Shown here in pieces: positions 13,858-20,942 of a DNA stretch of 22,972 nt (positions within the stretch are counted from its first letter, which is position 1; each line of letters begins with the position of its first letter). The translations under genes were made by a program, and so were the position numbers. This DNA is from a virus. The notes under the pieces were generated by a model, which searched no databases, was not told where the DNA came from, and was given only the letters and a program-made list of their open reading frames with translations. The stretch is from positions 1-22,972 of the IMG/VR virus record IMGVR_UViG_3300020162_001647, one strand, 5' to 3'.

Positions 13858-14013
13858 CTAGAGAACGTGGTCTTTATCGTCTTCATCAAAAGGTCCGAAT
13901 AAATCATCTCCTTTATAGTCTGGATGATTCTTATGCATATAGTCGATTCCTTCTACCCATCTCCATGAAAGAAAAGCGACTGCTAATACCATACTTACAA
14001 TTACAATTGCCAT
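13858..14013 (-). CDS. Small membrane protein, 51 aa
   Basis: ORF from ATG at 14013 to TAG at 13858. Residues 2-16 are hydrophobic (AIVIVSMVLAVAFLS), followed by WRWVEGIDYMHKNHPD and an acidic tail. Either a single-pass membrane protein or one with an uncleaved signal anchor. It starts 7 bases after the NlpC/P60 gene stop and ends just before the promoter at 13815-13846, closing that unit. Not recognised. Confidence 0.6.
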   Translation of the reverse strand: MAIVIVSMVLAVAFLSWRWVEGIDYMHKNHPDYKGDDLFGPFDEDDKDHVL

Positions 14014-14020
14014 TTTATTA

Positions 14021-14491
14021 TTATTTTAAACGTCCAAATCCTCTTATTGATTTTTTATATCTAGGTTCTGCTAAACTACTTACCTTAACTCCTTCGTATC
14101 TATTTGATGCATGAAAGAACATTGTGTTACCAATATATAGTCCGCAATGCCATCCACTAGGTGAAACTTTACTTCTGAAGAATACTAAATCTCCAACCTG
14201 TAAACTATCTTGTTTAATTCTTTGAGTCTGTTCCCATTGCTTATAAGCTACATTCTCTAAGTCTTTATTGTAAACATCTTTGTAAAGACGTTTTGTTAGT
14301 TGTGAGCAATCAATTCCCTTATCAGTTCTTCCGCCTAGTTTATAAGGCTTTCCAATCCACTGTAGCATAAAATTATTCAAGATACTATCTGTTGTTAATA
14401 CATCTTCAATACCGCCTGTTGCTCTGCTTGTCTGTGCTTTACCTACTCCACCTAGTAGAATAAGTATAGCTATTATTATTACCTGTTTCAT
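14021..14491 (-). CDS. Secreted NlpC/P60 family peptidoglycan hydrolase
   Basis: Cysteine endopeptidase-type protein that cuts cell-wall peptide stems. 156 residues: signal peptide with core VIIIAILILLGG and likely cut after KA (residue 19), then one NlpC/P60 domain. GKPYKLGGRTDKGIDCSQL holds the nucleophile C62, WHCGLYIGN the base H115, and MFFHASN the third residue H127. GDLVFFRS is the usual strand before the His. A signal peptide is unusual for a classical endolysin; it suggests Sec-dependent export for lysis or wall remodelling. No separate wall-binding domain. Confidence 0.88.
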   Translation of the reverse strand: MKQVIIIAILILLGGVGKAQTSRATGGIEDVLTTDSILNNFMLQWIGKPYKLGGRTDKGIDCSQLTKRLYKDVYNKDLENVAYKQWEQTQRIKQDSLQVGDLVFFRSKVSPSGWHCGLYIGNTMFFHASNRYEGVKVSSLAEPRYKKSIRGFGRLK

Positions 14492-14500
14492 ATTTTAAAT

Positions 14501-15040
14501 CTAATCCCACCAGCCTCTCATATCCGATCCATCATACTCTTCTGACTTCTTAGTTCCTTCTAGTAAACTCCAAAGCTCCTTCCATTCTTGCTGTTCTATT
14601 TGTCTAGCTCTAACAAAAACTTTTCTATTATGTTTTTTTTGAGCGGGTGTATCTTGTATATCTTCGAACCATCCTCCTGAGTTTTGTATCTCTCCTAGCT
14701 CTTGTTCTGCTCTTTCAACATAGTTATCCTCTCTATTATTTTTAAGTAATTCTAATACTCTACGCATTGACTTTACCTTAGCATCTCTACTCTCCGGTAC
14801 TTCCCAACCCTTGGTACTCATTCCTTCTACTTGAACCTGTAAAGAGCGTTCAAATAAGTTCAAAGTAAACCTATAGTCCCACCAACGATGTTCCCATAAC
14901 TCTTTTCGAAACGTCCATACGTTTTGGATGAAATGTTTTATATCCCATCGTAAGAATTTATAGGTCTTATACCACCAGGTATTATGTCTAGCCATTACTT
15001 TTAAGCTATCCCAAAAGCTATCTGCAAATTTAATTTCCAT
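14501..15040 (-). CDS. Hypothetical protein, 179 aa, Trp-rich N-terminus
   Basis: Not recognised by function. The first 60 residues are rich in Trp, Phe and Arg (FLRWDIKHFIQNVWTFRKEL, WEHRWWDYRF), then helical segments DYRFTLNLFERSLQVQVEGM and KSMRRVLELLKNNREDNY, with a charged C-terminus. The middle resembles uncharacterised proteins I associate with large marine phages. No signal peptide. It starts 1 base after the stop of the 35-residue gene, so both share the promoter at 15149-15187. Confidence 0.65.
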   Translation of the reverse strand: MEIKFADSFWDSLKVMARHNTWWYKTYKFLRWDIKHFIQNVWTFRKELWEHRWWDYRFTLNLFERSLQVQVEGMSTKGWEVPESRDAKVKSMRRVLELLKNNREDNYVERAEQELGEIQNSGGWFEDIQDTPAQKKHNRKVFVRARQIEQQEWKELWSLLEGTKKSEEYDGSDMRGWWD

Positions 15041-15041
15041 C

Positions 15042-15149
15042 TTACTTTACTATTGTGTACAAGAGTACGATTACTAATCCAATAAGGGCCCAGAATGTAG
15101 CATCTTCTGAGTATTTAATTTGATCGGGTCTTTTTCCTTGATTTTTCAT
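15042..15149 (-). CDS. Small single-pass membrane protein, 35 aa
   Basis: ORF from ATG at 15149 to TAA at 15042. Polar basic start (MKNQGKRPDQIKYSEDA), then a membrane helix (TFWALIGLVIVLLYTIV) to the end. The -7 box of the promoter ends about six bases before the ATG, so the transcript would start at or next to the start codon. Not recognised. Confidence 0.58.
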   Translation of the reverse strand: MKNQGKRPDQIKYSEDATFWALIGLVIVLLYTIVK

Positions 15150-15187
15150 ACACTTAAGATACGAAAAAATATGATAGGAAACAACTA
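15149..15187 (-). promoter_or_regulatory. Promoter, Bacteroidota-like, abutting a start codon
   Basis: TAGTTG (TTG 15182-15184), 20-base gap, TATCTTAAG (TATCTT 15156-15161) on the minus strand. Only GTGT separates TATCTTAA from the ATG at 15149, predicting a leaderless or near-leaderless message. It overlaps the last codon and stop of the sulfotransferase gene by three bases. Confidence 0.7.
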
Positions 15188-15748
15188 TATTAAAGTTCTC
15201 TTTTCCTCCATACTGCTCTTTCTATACTTATTTCGACTATCAAGTATAAAGCGAAATGATTTACTAGATATACCAATATACTCATCTACCCTATCTTTAT
15301 CTATTCCGGAAATATAAAGGTCTTCGTATTTGACTGTAAATTCGTTAAAGTTTTTCGCTTCGTCTGCTCTATCTCTAAACTTCGTATAGGCTTTCTGATA
15401 ATCCTCTTCTGTGCTAGTAGTTTGGTTATAGACATAAGGAGCATGCCAGTCAACAGATTTTGTCGCATGAGCATAACTCTCTGCTTGCTCTTTTATATTC
15501 TCTCTAAAAAGAACTACTATCTTATCAAATTTTTTTTTAATCTCTTCGTACTGGAAGACACCTTGTCCGAACATCATTTTAACTACTACGTTATCTCTCT
15601 CCCAAATATCAAATTCAGTTATATCTTTATCCCAAAACCGTTGTTCATTATAAGGTTCTATAATTTCTCTATAGTGTAAAGAGTTTGCAATATAATGCGT
15701 TAGGTTGTTAGAACCTGTTCTCGGTAAAGCATAGATTAGTATTCGCAT
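15185..15748 (-). CDS. Sulfotransferase-like protein, short
   Basis: PAPS-dependent sulfotransferase fold: MRILIYALPRTGSNNL has the 5'-phosphosulfate loop PRTGSNN (9-15), and KIVVLFRENIKEQAESY has the 3'-phosphate site with R82 and S91. At 187 residues it is shorter than typical enzymes and has a small C-terminal part. It overlaps the SET gene by 13 bases. A second sulfotransferase lies at 18120-18824, so this region may sulfate one product at two positions or two acceptors. Acceptor unknown. Confidence 0.78.
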   Translation of the reverse strand: MRILIYALPRTGSNNLTHYIANSLHYREIIEPYNEQRFWDKDITEFDIWERDNVVVKMMFGQGVFQYEEIKKKFDKIVVLFRENIKEQAESYAHATKSVDWHAPYVYNQTTSTEEDYQKAYTKFRDRADEAKNFNEFTVKYEDLYISGIDKDRVDEYIGISSKSFRFILDSRNKYRKSSMEEKRTLI

Positions 15749-16122
15749 ATAGATTTGCCGAAGTTTTTATAATTCACATCCGTAAACCCTATTCTGTAAT
15801 AGCTGCCTCTAGGTCTTCCTAGTTTATGTTCAACAACATCGTAACTAACTGTAATTTCGTCTCCTATGTCGATAGGTCTATTAGCGTACAGGTCATAGCC
15901 GGATTCGGTTTGCACTAATGTAGCGTTAGGTCGTTCACTATGATTACAAAACCTACCCAAAAGCTCACTTTCCCATAGAGTATCTGTAAGTTGGCTTCCT
16001 ACTTTGTTAGGTTTATTTTGTATGTAAACTCCTATTAAGTCTTCTGTATCAAAGTTTGTATTTGAAAAAACCCCAGTTCCTCTTCCTTGCAGTACTATAA
16101 GTACAAATTTACTAACTTCCAT
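15736..16122 (-). CDS. SET-domain protein (putative protein lysine methyltransferase)
   Basis: 128 residues, a minimal SET domain without pre- or post-SET regions. GRGTGVFSNTNF (13-24) fits the opening strand, RFCNHSERPNA (57-67) the NHSxxPN SAM/pseudoknot block, and IGDEITVSYD (86-95) the second pseudoknot block with catalytic Tyr94. Such proteins transfer methyl from SAM to lysine side chains. It overlaps the halogenase gene by 11 bases and the sulfotransferase by 13, so it is translated with them. Target may be a phage or host protein, perhaps a product of this cluster. Confidence 0.83.
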   Translation of the reverse strand: MEVSKFVLIVLQGRGTGVFSNTNFDTEDLIGVYIQNKPNKVGSQLTDTLWESELLGRFCNHSERPNATLVQTESGYDLYANRPIDIGDEITVSYDVVEHKLGRPRGSYYRIGFTDVNYKNFGKSICEY

Positions 16123-17641
16123 AAGCTACTTGTATGTTATCTATAGAGTTTTCTTTAACTCTGTTAATATTGTCGAGTAATTGTTGCTTAAATGTTGCTA
16201 ACTTTCTATCTAACTCTAGTACTTTATTTTCTTCTTTTACTAAAGCCAGGTCAAGATTACCTATACCGGCCCCTACTAAGTACCAGCTATACATATCAAA
16301 AGAAGGTGATGGTGCCATTAGAGCTAAATCTCCATTCTTAGGGGGTCTAGCTTTCCATAAATCTAGTAGTTTCTGCAACCTGTCTGGTGTTTCTGTTCTT
16401 GTACTATAAGTTTTCCAAAATTCTGTATCCTTTCTTTTAGACATATAATGATAATATATAAAATTCATACATTCTTCATTCAAATCTGCCTGTGCTTTAT
16501 TATATAAATCTCTACTTGTTTGGCTATCTAGTGACATAGTTGTTGGATCTAAAGTAAATAAAGACGATATAGCTATCATAATAGATGTTGCTTCTAAAGG
16601 TTCTGTAAACCCTGATGATAATCCTATAGCAATACAGTTCTTTTTCCAGACTTCTTTATACCGTCCTGCTTTAAATGTGAATACCTTATTACTCTCAATA
16701 GAGTGACCTAAAAGTTCTTCAACTTCTGCTTTTGCTTGGGTTTGATCTATAAATCGATCGTCGTATATATATCCACATCCCCATCTACCTTTAACAGGTA
16801 TTTGCCACATCCAGCCATATTTCATTGCAATTGATCGCGTTTCTGGTCTAATAATTTTTTCTGTCTGTGGTAGGAAAAAGGGTATAGCTGAGTTTACAGT
16901 TAAGTATTTCTCATATGATATCCATTCTGTGTTGTATGTTTTACCTATTAATAATCTCTGAAATCCGGTGCAGTCAAATACAAAATTACTTTTAAAATAT
17001 CTTCTGTCTTTTAATAAAATACCTTTTATAAAATCTTCTTGATCTAGGTCAGCTTTATCAAACTCACCATCAATAACTTTGATACCTCTAGATTCTCCAA
17101 TCTTACGTAAATAGTCTGCTACTTTTCTAGCATTAAAGTGAAAAGAGAATGAGGTTGAGCTTTGAATTTGACCTCCTACATTGTAGTAAGGGCTTTTCTT
17201 ATTTATAATCAAATTATTTGTAGGGAGTACTTCGTCTAAAAGCTGTTCGTTAGCTATTGCATTTAAAATATAGTATGCAGAATTTGTATTAGGTATTCCT
17301 TCTTTTGAACTAATATTTAAAGCGTTTAGCTGTACAAAATCTAAAGGAGCTCCAAAAATAGAAGTGAACGGATGTAAGTAACTCTTACCATCCCCATTCC
17401 AATTCTCAAAATTGATACCTAGTTTAAATGTAGCATCACATTTATCTTTAAAGTCTCCTAAGTCTATACCTAAACTTTTAATAAATATTGGGAAAAGAGG
17501 TACAGAACCTTCTCCAGCTCCTAAAATACCTATAGAAGTACTTTCTATTAAGGTTATTTCAGCTTTATTAAATAACTGTTTTACTTGTAAAGCTGTCAAC
17601 CATCCTGCTGTTCCTCCTCCTACTATAACTATTTTTTTCAT
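16112..17641 (-). CDS. Flavin-dependent halogenase (tryptophan halogenase, PrnA-like)
   Basis: 509 residues, normal length for the family. Uses FADH2, O2 and halide to halogenate an aromatic substrate. Motifs in order: FAD-binding GGGTAGW (8-14), GAGEGSVP (41-48, corresponding to GVGEATIP), ATFKLG with the presumed catalytic K73, FDCTGF (222-227), the diagnostic WxWxIP as WMWQIP (277-282), and GFTEPLEATS (344-353) with the second active-site Glu region. Related genes are known from marine phages. Overlaps on both sides tie it to the SET and oxygenase genes. A FAD reductase is not in view. Free Trp or a peptide/protein Trp could be the substrate. Confidence 0.9.
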   Translation of the reverse strand: MKKIVIVGGGTAGWLTALQVKQLFNKAEITLIESTSIGILGAGEGSVPLFPIFIKSLGIDLGDFKDKCDATFKLGINFENWNGDGKSYLHPFTSIFGAPLDFVQLNALNISSKEGIPNTNSAYYILNAIANEQLLDEVLPTNNLIINKKSPYYNVGGQIQSSTSFSFHFNARKVADYLRKIGESRGIKVIDGEFDKADLDQEDFIKGILLKDRRYFKSNFVFDCTGFQRLLIGKTYNTEWISYEKYLTVNSAIPFFLPQTEKIIRPETRSIAMKYGWMWQIPVKGRWGCGYIYDDRFIDQTQAKAEVEELLGHSIESNKVFTFKAGRYKEVWKKNCIAIGLSSGFTEPLEATSIMIAISSLFTLDPTTMSLDSQTSRDLYNKAQADLNEECMNFIYYHYMSKRKDTEFWKTYSTRTETPDRLQKLLDLWKARPPKNGDLALMAPSPSFDMYSWYLVGAGIGNLDLALVKEENKVLELDRKLATFKQQLLDNINRVKENSIDNIQVAYGS

Positions 17642-18120
17642 ATTAAAGTCTTTCCTTGTTTATTAATATATGGATTTTCTGTTAAAAAAGCAACTAAGGT
17701 ATACCTTATTCCTTCCGTTACTGGAAGTATTTTATGTTCTAAATCAGGGCTAAAGACTAAAGAAGTGTTACTAAGAGGTTGTATTATATTAATATTCTCG
17801 TCTTTATATTCAAACTCTCCTCCTGTAAAATCTTCGTTAAGGAAGCATACTAAGTTTTCTCTATAAATTTGATTATGTCTATGGTAGTCGTCGATTACTT
17901 TTATACTAGTATCTATGCGCTGAACTCTAAGTATATCGACAGTCCCTAGTATGTTATGCTCCTTGAAAGCTTTTTCTATTCTAACCTGTAGACTTCCTTG
18001 AACGTGGTTTGATTTGAAAGCATAGATAGTATCATTTACTCTCCTATAACTACTTTTTTTAGCAAATTCATAAATTTCTAGGAATAACTCTTGTTCAAAA
18101 AACTGATTATATACTCTCAT
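17638..18120 (-). CDS. 2OG-Fe(II) oxygenase (prolyl-4-hydroxylase-like), altered metal motif
   Basis: 160 residues with the double-stranded beta-helix blocks of P4H-type dioxygenases: DYHRHNQ, then LVCFLNEDFTGGEFEY (90-105), TSLVFSPDLEHKILPVTEG (119-137) and GIRYTLVAFL. Distal H129 and 2OG-binding R139 are in place. The usual HxD is replaced by H80-R-H82-N83, so the carboxylate ligand is missing or supplied elsewhere. Loss of that Asp is a feature of Fe/2OG halogenases such as SyrB2, but they have Ala or Gly there. Coupled by 1-base and 4-base overlaps to the genes on either side. Confidence 0.8.
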   Translation of the reverse strand: MRVYNQFFEQELFLEIYEFAKKSSYRRVNDTIYAFKSNHVQGSLQVRIEKAFKEHNILGTVDILRVQRIDTSIKVIDDYHRHNQIYRENLVCFLNEDFTGGEFEYKDENINIIQPLSNTSLVFSPDLEHKILPVTEGIRYTLVAFLTENPYINKQGKTLI

Positions 18121-18824
18121 TATATTAGAGTATTATTACTTTTATATATAGGATCTACCCATTTATAGTAGAACTCTCTCAATTCTTCTGTAGGTTTTAA
18201 ATTTGTTTTTTCTGTCTTTGTATGGTTTGATATAATGAGTTCATAGGATATGTCCACAGTCTCCTTGACATACTTTTCTAAACTTCCTAAATTTTTAAAA
18301 TCAAAGTAAAGAATGTCTGAGTTATTTTCATGCCATCTAGAAGGTCCTGAAAGTGTTTGTGAGAATACAGAATAAAAGTTTAATTTTAAAGGAATCGATC
18401 GCCCTACAAGTTGTGTTATAAAGGTAGTTATTTTTTCTGACTCATTTACTTGGGCAGAATATCCTAGTACTTCAATCCAAGCTTCTATAAAAGTCCTATT
18501 GTCTACCTGTTTTAGTATTTGAGCTGCTTCGTAATCTATAGTTTGCAAGCATTTTATACAGTATTTCCAAGCAGAAATAAACCGATCTAATTCATCTCGC
18601 TTAATTGCTACAATCGGGTAAGTGTATCCAAATACTTCTCGAATAAGACTAACCGGTTCATGAGAGTGTCCTAAAGGAGACTCTCCTGTAGCAGCTCTTT
18701 TATGTGTAAGTAGTTGATCTGTAGGGTACTTAACTTCTAGATTTGCAAGAAAACATGACCGTTCAAAAGATGTTGTCCCAGTTCTAGGTATTTTTAAAAA
18801 TAAAAACTTATTTCCGACTAACAT
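18120..18824 (-). CDS. Sulfotransferase family protein
   Basis: 234 residues. FLFLKIPRTGTTSFE (7-21) is the PAPS 5'-phosphosulfate loop with K11/R14/T17-S19, and PIVAIKRDELDRFISAWKYC (70-89) the 3'-phosphate site with R76 and S84. The middle holds a likely acceptor loop with HSHEP. No membrane anchor, so cytosolic, unlike Golgi-type relatives. Its stop overlaps the oxygenase start by one base. Together with the 15185 gene it indicates that sulfation is part of this cluster's chemistry. Confidence 0.85.
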   Translation of the reverse strand: MLVGNKFLFLKIPRTGTTSFERSCFLANLEVKYPTDQLLTHKRAATGESPLGHSHEPVSLIREVFGYTYPIVAIKRDELDRFISAWKYCIKCLQTIDYEAAQILKQVDNRTFIEAWIEVLGYSAQVNESEKITTFITQLVGRSIPLKLNFYSVFSQTLSGPSRWHENNSDILYFDFKNLGSLEKYVKETVDISYELIISNHTKTEKTNLKPTEELREFYYKWVDPIYKSNNTLI

Positions 18825-18839
18825 AACTATTTTTTCTTA

Positions 18840-18953
18840 CTAACTTAAATGTTTTGCTTTTATTAAAGTTATGATAGATTCTATAACTTCTTTTACTTTT
18901 TCATCATTTGCCTGTGTAGTTGGTTGTACTACCGTTCCTATTGTATTTGACAT
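18840..18953 (-). CDS. Small peptide gene, 37 aa
   Basis: ATG at 18953 to TAG at 18840, in the 147-base gap between the sulfotransferase and the Hint protein. The peptide opens MSNTIGTVVQPTTQANDEK and ends in an amphipathic helix (VKEVIESIITLIKAKHLS). It has no Cys, Trp, Tyr or Phe. The arrangement resembles a leader-like peptide next to tailoring enzymes, but no core motif is visible. Could be a small helical partner of a neighbour. Supported by position and clean ORF only. Confidence 0.5.
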   Translation of the reverse strand: MSNTIGTVVQPTTQANDEKVKEVIESIITLIKAKHLS

Positions 18954-18971
18954 ATCTTTTTTTTCTTTATA

Positions 18972-20897
18972 TTATGCTTTTTTCTCAAAATTATGTACAA
19001 CAAATTTGTTAGCTATAAACGTGTGAGTTTCTTCTACTGTAATATTATATACAATTCCTTGATATGGTTCTAATTCTAGTTTTTCTATTAACTTCCATTC
19101 ACCGTTAACATTAACATATTTACCGTTTATTTCTTCCAGTTTTTCTAAAATAATATCTTTCCCCACTGCAAACTCTTCTGTACTATTAGGATCGTATGCA
19201 GCAAAGGTAATTGTACCTTCTATGTCTTTAATTGCAAAAGGATGTCCTATTGTAGCTTTTGTCTTAATCCCATTTATAATTACTAAACTACTGTCATATT
19301 CAGATTTCCAAAGACCTGTTACTTTTCTTGTTACTATGTTATTTGTATGTACATCGTAGGAATCTACAAGATCTCCAATTTGTATATCTTTAATTTGCTT
19401 CGTTCCTTCTGCTGTCTCAACAGTAGTATCCCCCACAAAACAACCCCCAGTGCAAGCGACGCAAAAACTTTCGCAGTACCAGGTTCCACAGTTCCACCCG
19501 TTGCAATAACAAGGGTTGTGTTGCACTAAAGCAATACTTTGTTCTTCATTTAAGATTGATAAAAATATATCCTGCTCTTCAACATTTACTTCATATATAA
19601 CTTTTGTATCAAAATTAACACCTAACTCTGTAACTTCTCTTTTTTCTAACTCATTTGTATTATGGTTAACTACTATTATTTTATCTCCTAAAACTACCTG
19701 TGCTAGGGCTTTAAATTGTGTTTCAGTACTTCCGCTTCTTTCTACGTATGTGGTAGATCTAACTGAATCATCCCAATTTGTACCGTCTTCTAATGTAACA
19801 TTTATATAGACTCCTTCATAGCTTGCGCTGTACAAGTCTACTACTTGTGCTGTATTAATAGTAAGACTATCATGCATTTCTTGGAAAGATGAAGTATGTG
19901 CAAAAACATCAACAAAAGAGCCTGTTGGGAAGTTACTAAAGTCTGCTGATTTAACAAGTAGCCCTTGGTAGAGTTGAGATGGTAGTAGGTACTCTCCATT
20001 TGCTGCTACTACCTTTGTTTCATCGTCTAAGTGGTACCATCTTGTTTGATTACCTACAGGTTTTGTTAACCACTTTTGTCTAGATTTATTAGTCATTCTT
20101 GTAGTACTGTCGATATATTCGTTAGGCCATATATCTGTACTAATCAATGAGCTTTGATGATAAGAACCTAGGTGCATTACTTCTAGAGTGCTTCCGTACA
20201 CTAAGTCAAAAGATCTTATTATTGCGTACTTACCTTGTATCTTATTATTATCAGAATTAATAAACTCCTGTAAGTAGTAATCAGCTTCGTAAGTTTCTTT
20301 TAATTCTTGCAATTGTTCATTAGTTGTAACATTATGTACTTCCGGGTAACGGTTTGTATCATATCCAGGATTTTTTGCTTTTACAACAATATTTGGTTCT
20401 TTAGGTACTAGAGTATTTAATGTATTGATGTTGTGTAAGGTAGATATCGCAAATGTGCCTACTGTGTAGGCTTCGTCTTTAATTAATTCTTGTAAGTTTA
20501 ACTTATCTGCACAATACTCATCATCAATCAAAGCAGTTGAATCGAAAGCTTGTCTAAATATTAATTTATTAGGGGTATCTTCTATATACGGAACAGTAGT
20601 TGCATTCACATTTACCTGGTAAGGTGTGTATGTTATTCCTAATGTTTGACAAATTGCCTGCAATCTACTCCCGATTGATATATTTATACGGAAATTAGGA
20701 TCTACAACTGTTTGTTCGTTACTGAAGATATATACAACCTCGTTTATTGAGTTTTGTTCAATTAATTCTGTAACCGGTGAGAAGTCTAAATGAGGAAGCA
20801 TACTTTGGTATACGCTTGCATTTGTATTCATCTCTAAAATCTTTGCATTTCCGTTATCATCTAACAAAAAATCGCTTCCTATTAAAACAGCTTTCAT
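18972..20897 (-). CDS. ATP-grasp-like / Cys-Trp-rich / Hint autoprocessing protein
   Basis: 641 residues. Residues 6-30 (IGSDFLLDDNGNAKILEMNT and onward) look like the terminal Mg-binding block of an ATP-grasp enzyme, here at the N-terminus. Residues 110-250 carry further ATP-grasp-like elements (KLIFRQAFDS, NIVVKAKNPGYD, YYLQEFI, YAIIRSFD). Residues 398-461 (VLGDKIIVVNHN...VIYEVNVEEQDIF...ALVQHN) resemble the end of a degenerate Hint domain. Residues 462-485 form a Cys/Trp-rich stretch ending TGG. A full Hint domain follows: C486-FVGDTTV, TIGHPF with H552, and terminal VVHN (N636) before FEKKA. Hint domains cut their own backbone at Cys. An in-frame stop upstream supports this start. Confidence 0.75.
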   Translation of the reverse strand: MKAVLIGSDFLLDDNGNAKILEMNTNASVYQSMLPHLDFSPVTELIEQNSINEVVYIFSNEQTVVDPNFRINISIGSRLQAICQTLGITYTPYQVNVNATTVPYIEDTPNKLIFRQAFDSTALIDDEYCADKLNLQELIKDEAYTVGTFAISTLHNINTLNTLVPKEPNIVVKAKNPGYDTNRYPEVHNVTTNEQLQELKETYEADYYLQEFINSDNNKIQGKYAIIRSFDLVYGSTLEVMHLGSYHQSSLISTDIWPNEYIDSTTRMTNKSRQKWLTKPVGNQTRWYHLDDETKVVAANGEYLLPSQLYQGLLVKSADFSNFPTGSFVDVFAHTSSFQEMHDSLTINTAQVVDLYSASYEGVYINVTLEDGTNWDDSVRSTTYVERSGSTETQFKALAQVVLGDKIIVVNHNTNELEKREVTELGVNFDTKVIYEVNVEEQDIFLSILNEEQSIALVQHNPCYCNGWNCGTWYCESFCVACTGGCFVGDTTVETAEGTKQIKDIQIGDLVDSYDVHTNNIVTRKVTGLWKSEYDSSLVIINGIKTKATIGHPFAIKDIEGTITFAAYDPNSTEEFAVGKDIILEKLEEINGKYVNVNGEWKLIEKLELEPYQGIVYNITVEETHTFIANKFVVHNFEKKA

Positions 20898-20942
20898 ATT
20901 ATATTTTTAATTTATTATATTTAGTATAAATAGTTGAGCTAG

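Noticed and set aside
20151-20160. Possible further copy of the 15-base repeat (AATCAATGAG) inside the Hint gene
   Set aside because: Only about ten bases match and it lies inside coding sequence; probably chance.
20925-20932. TATAAATA, identical to the T4 late promoter box
   Set aside because: It lies on the plus strand, where no gene follows, in a very A/T-rich gap; no repeated late-type box is seen before minus-strand genes.
20898-20942. Promoter before the Hint gene
   Set aside because: The gap is A/T-rich with TATA-like runs, but there is no TTG box at the right distance on the minus strand.
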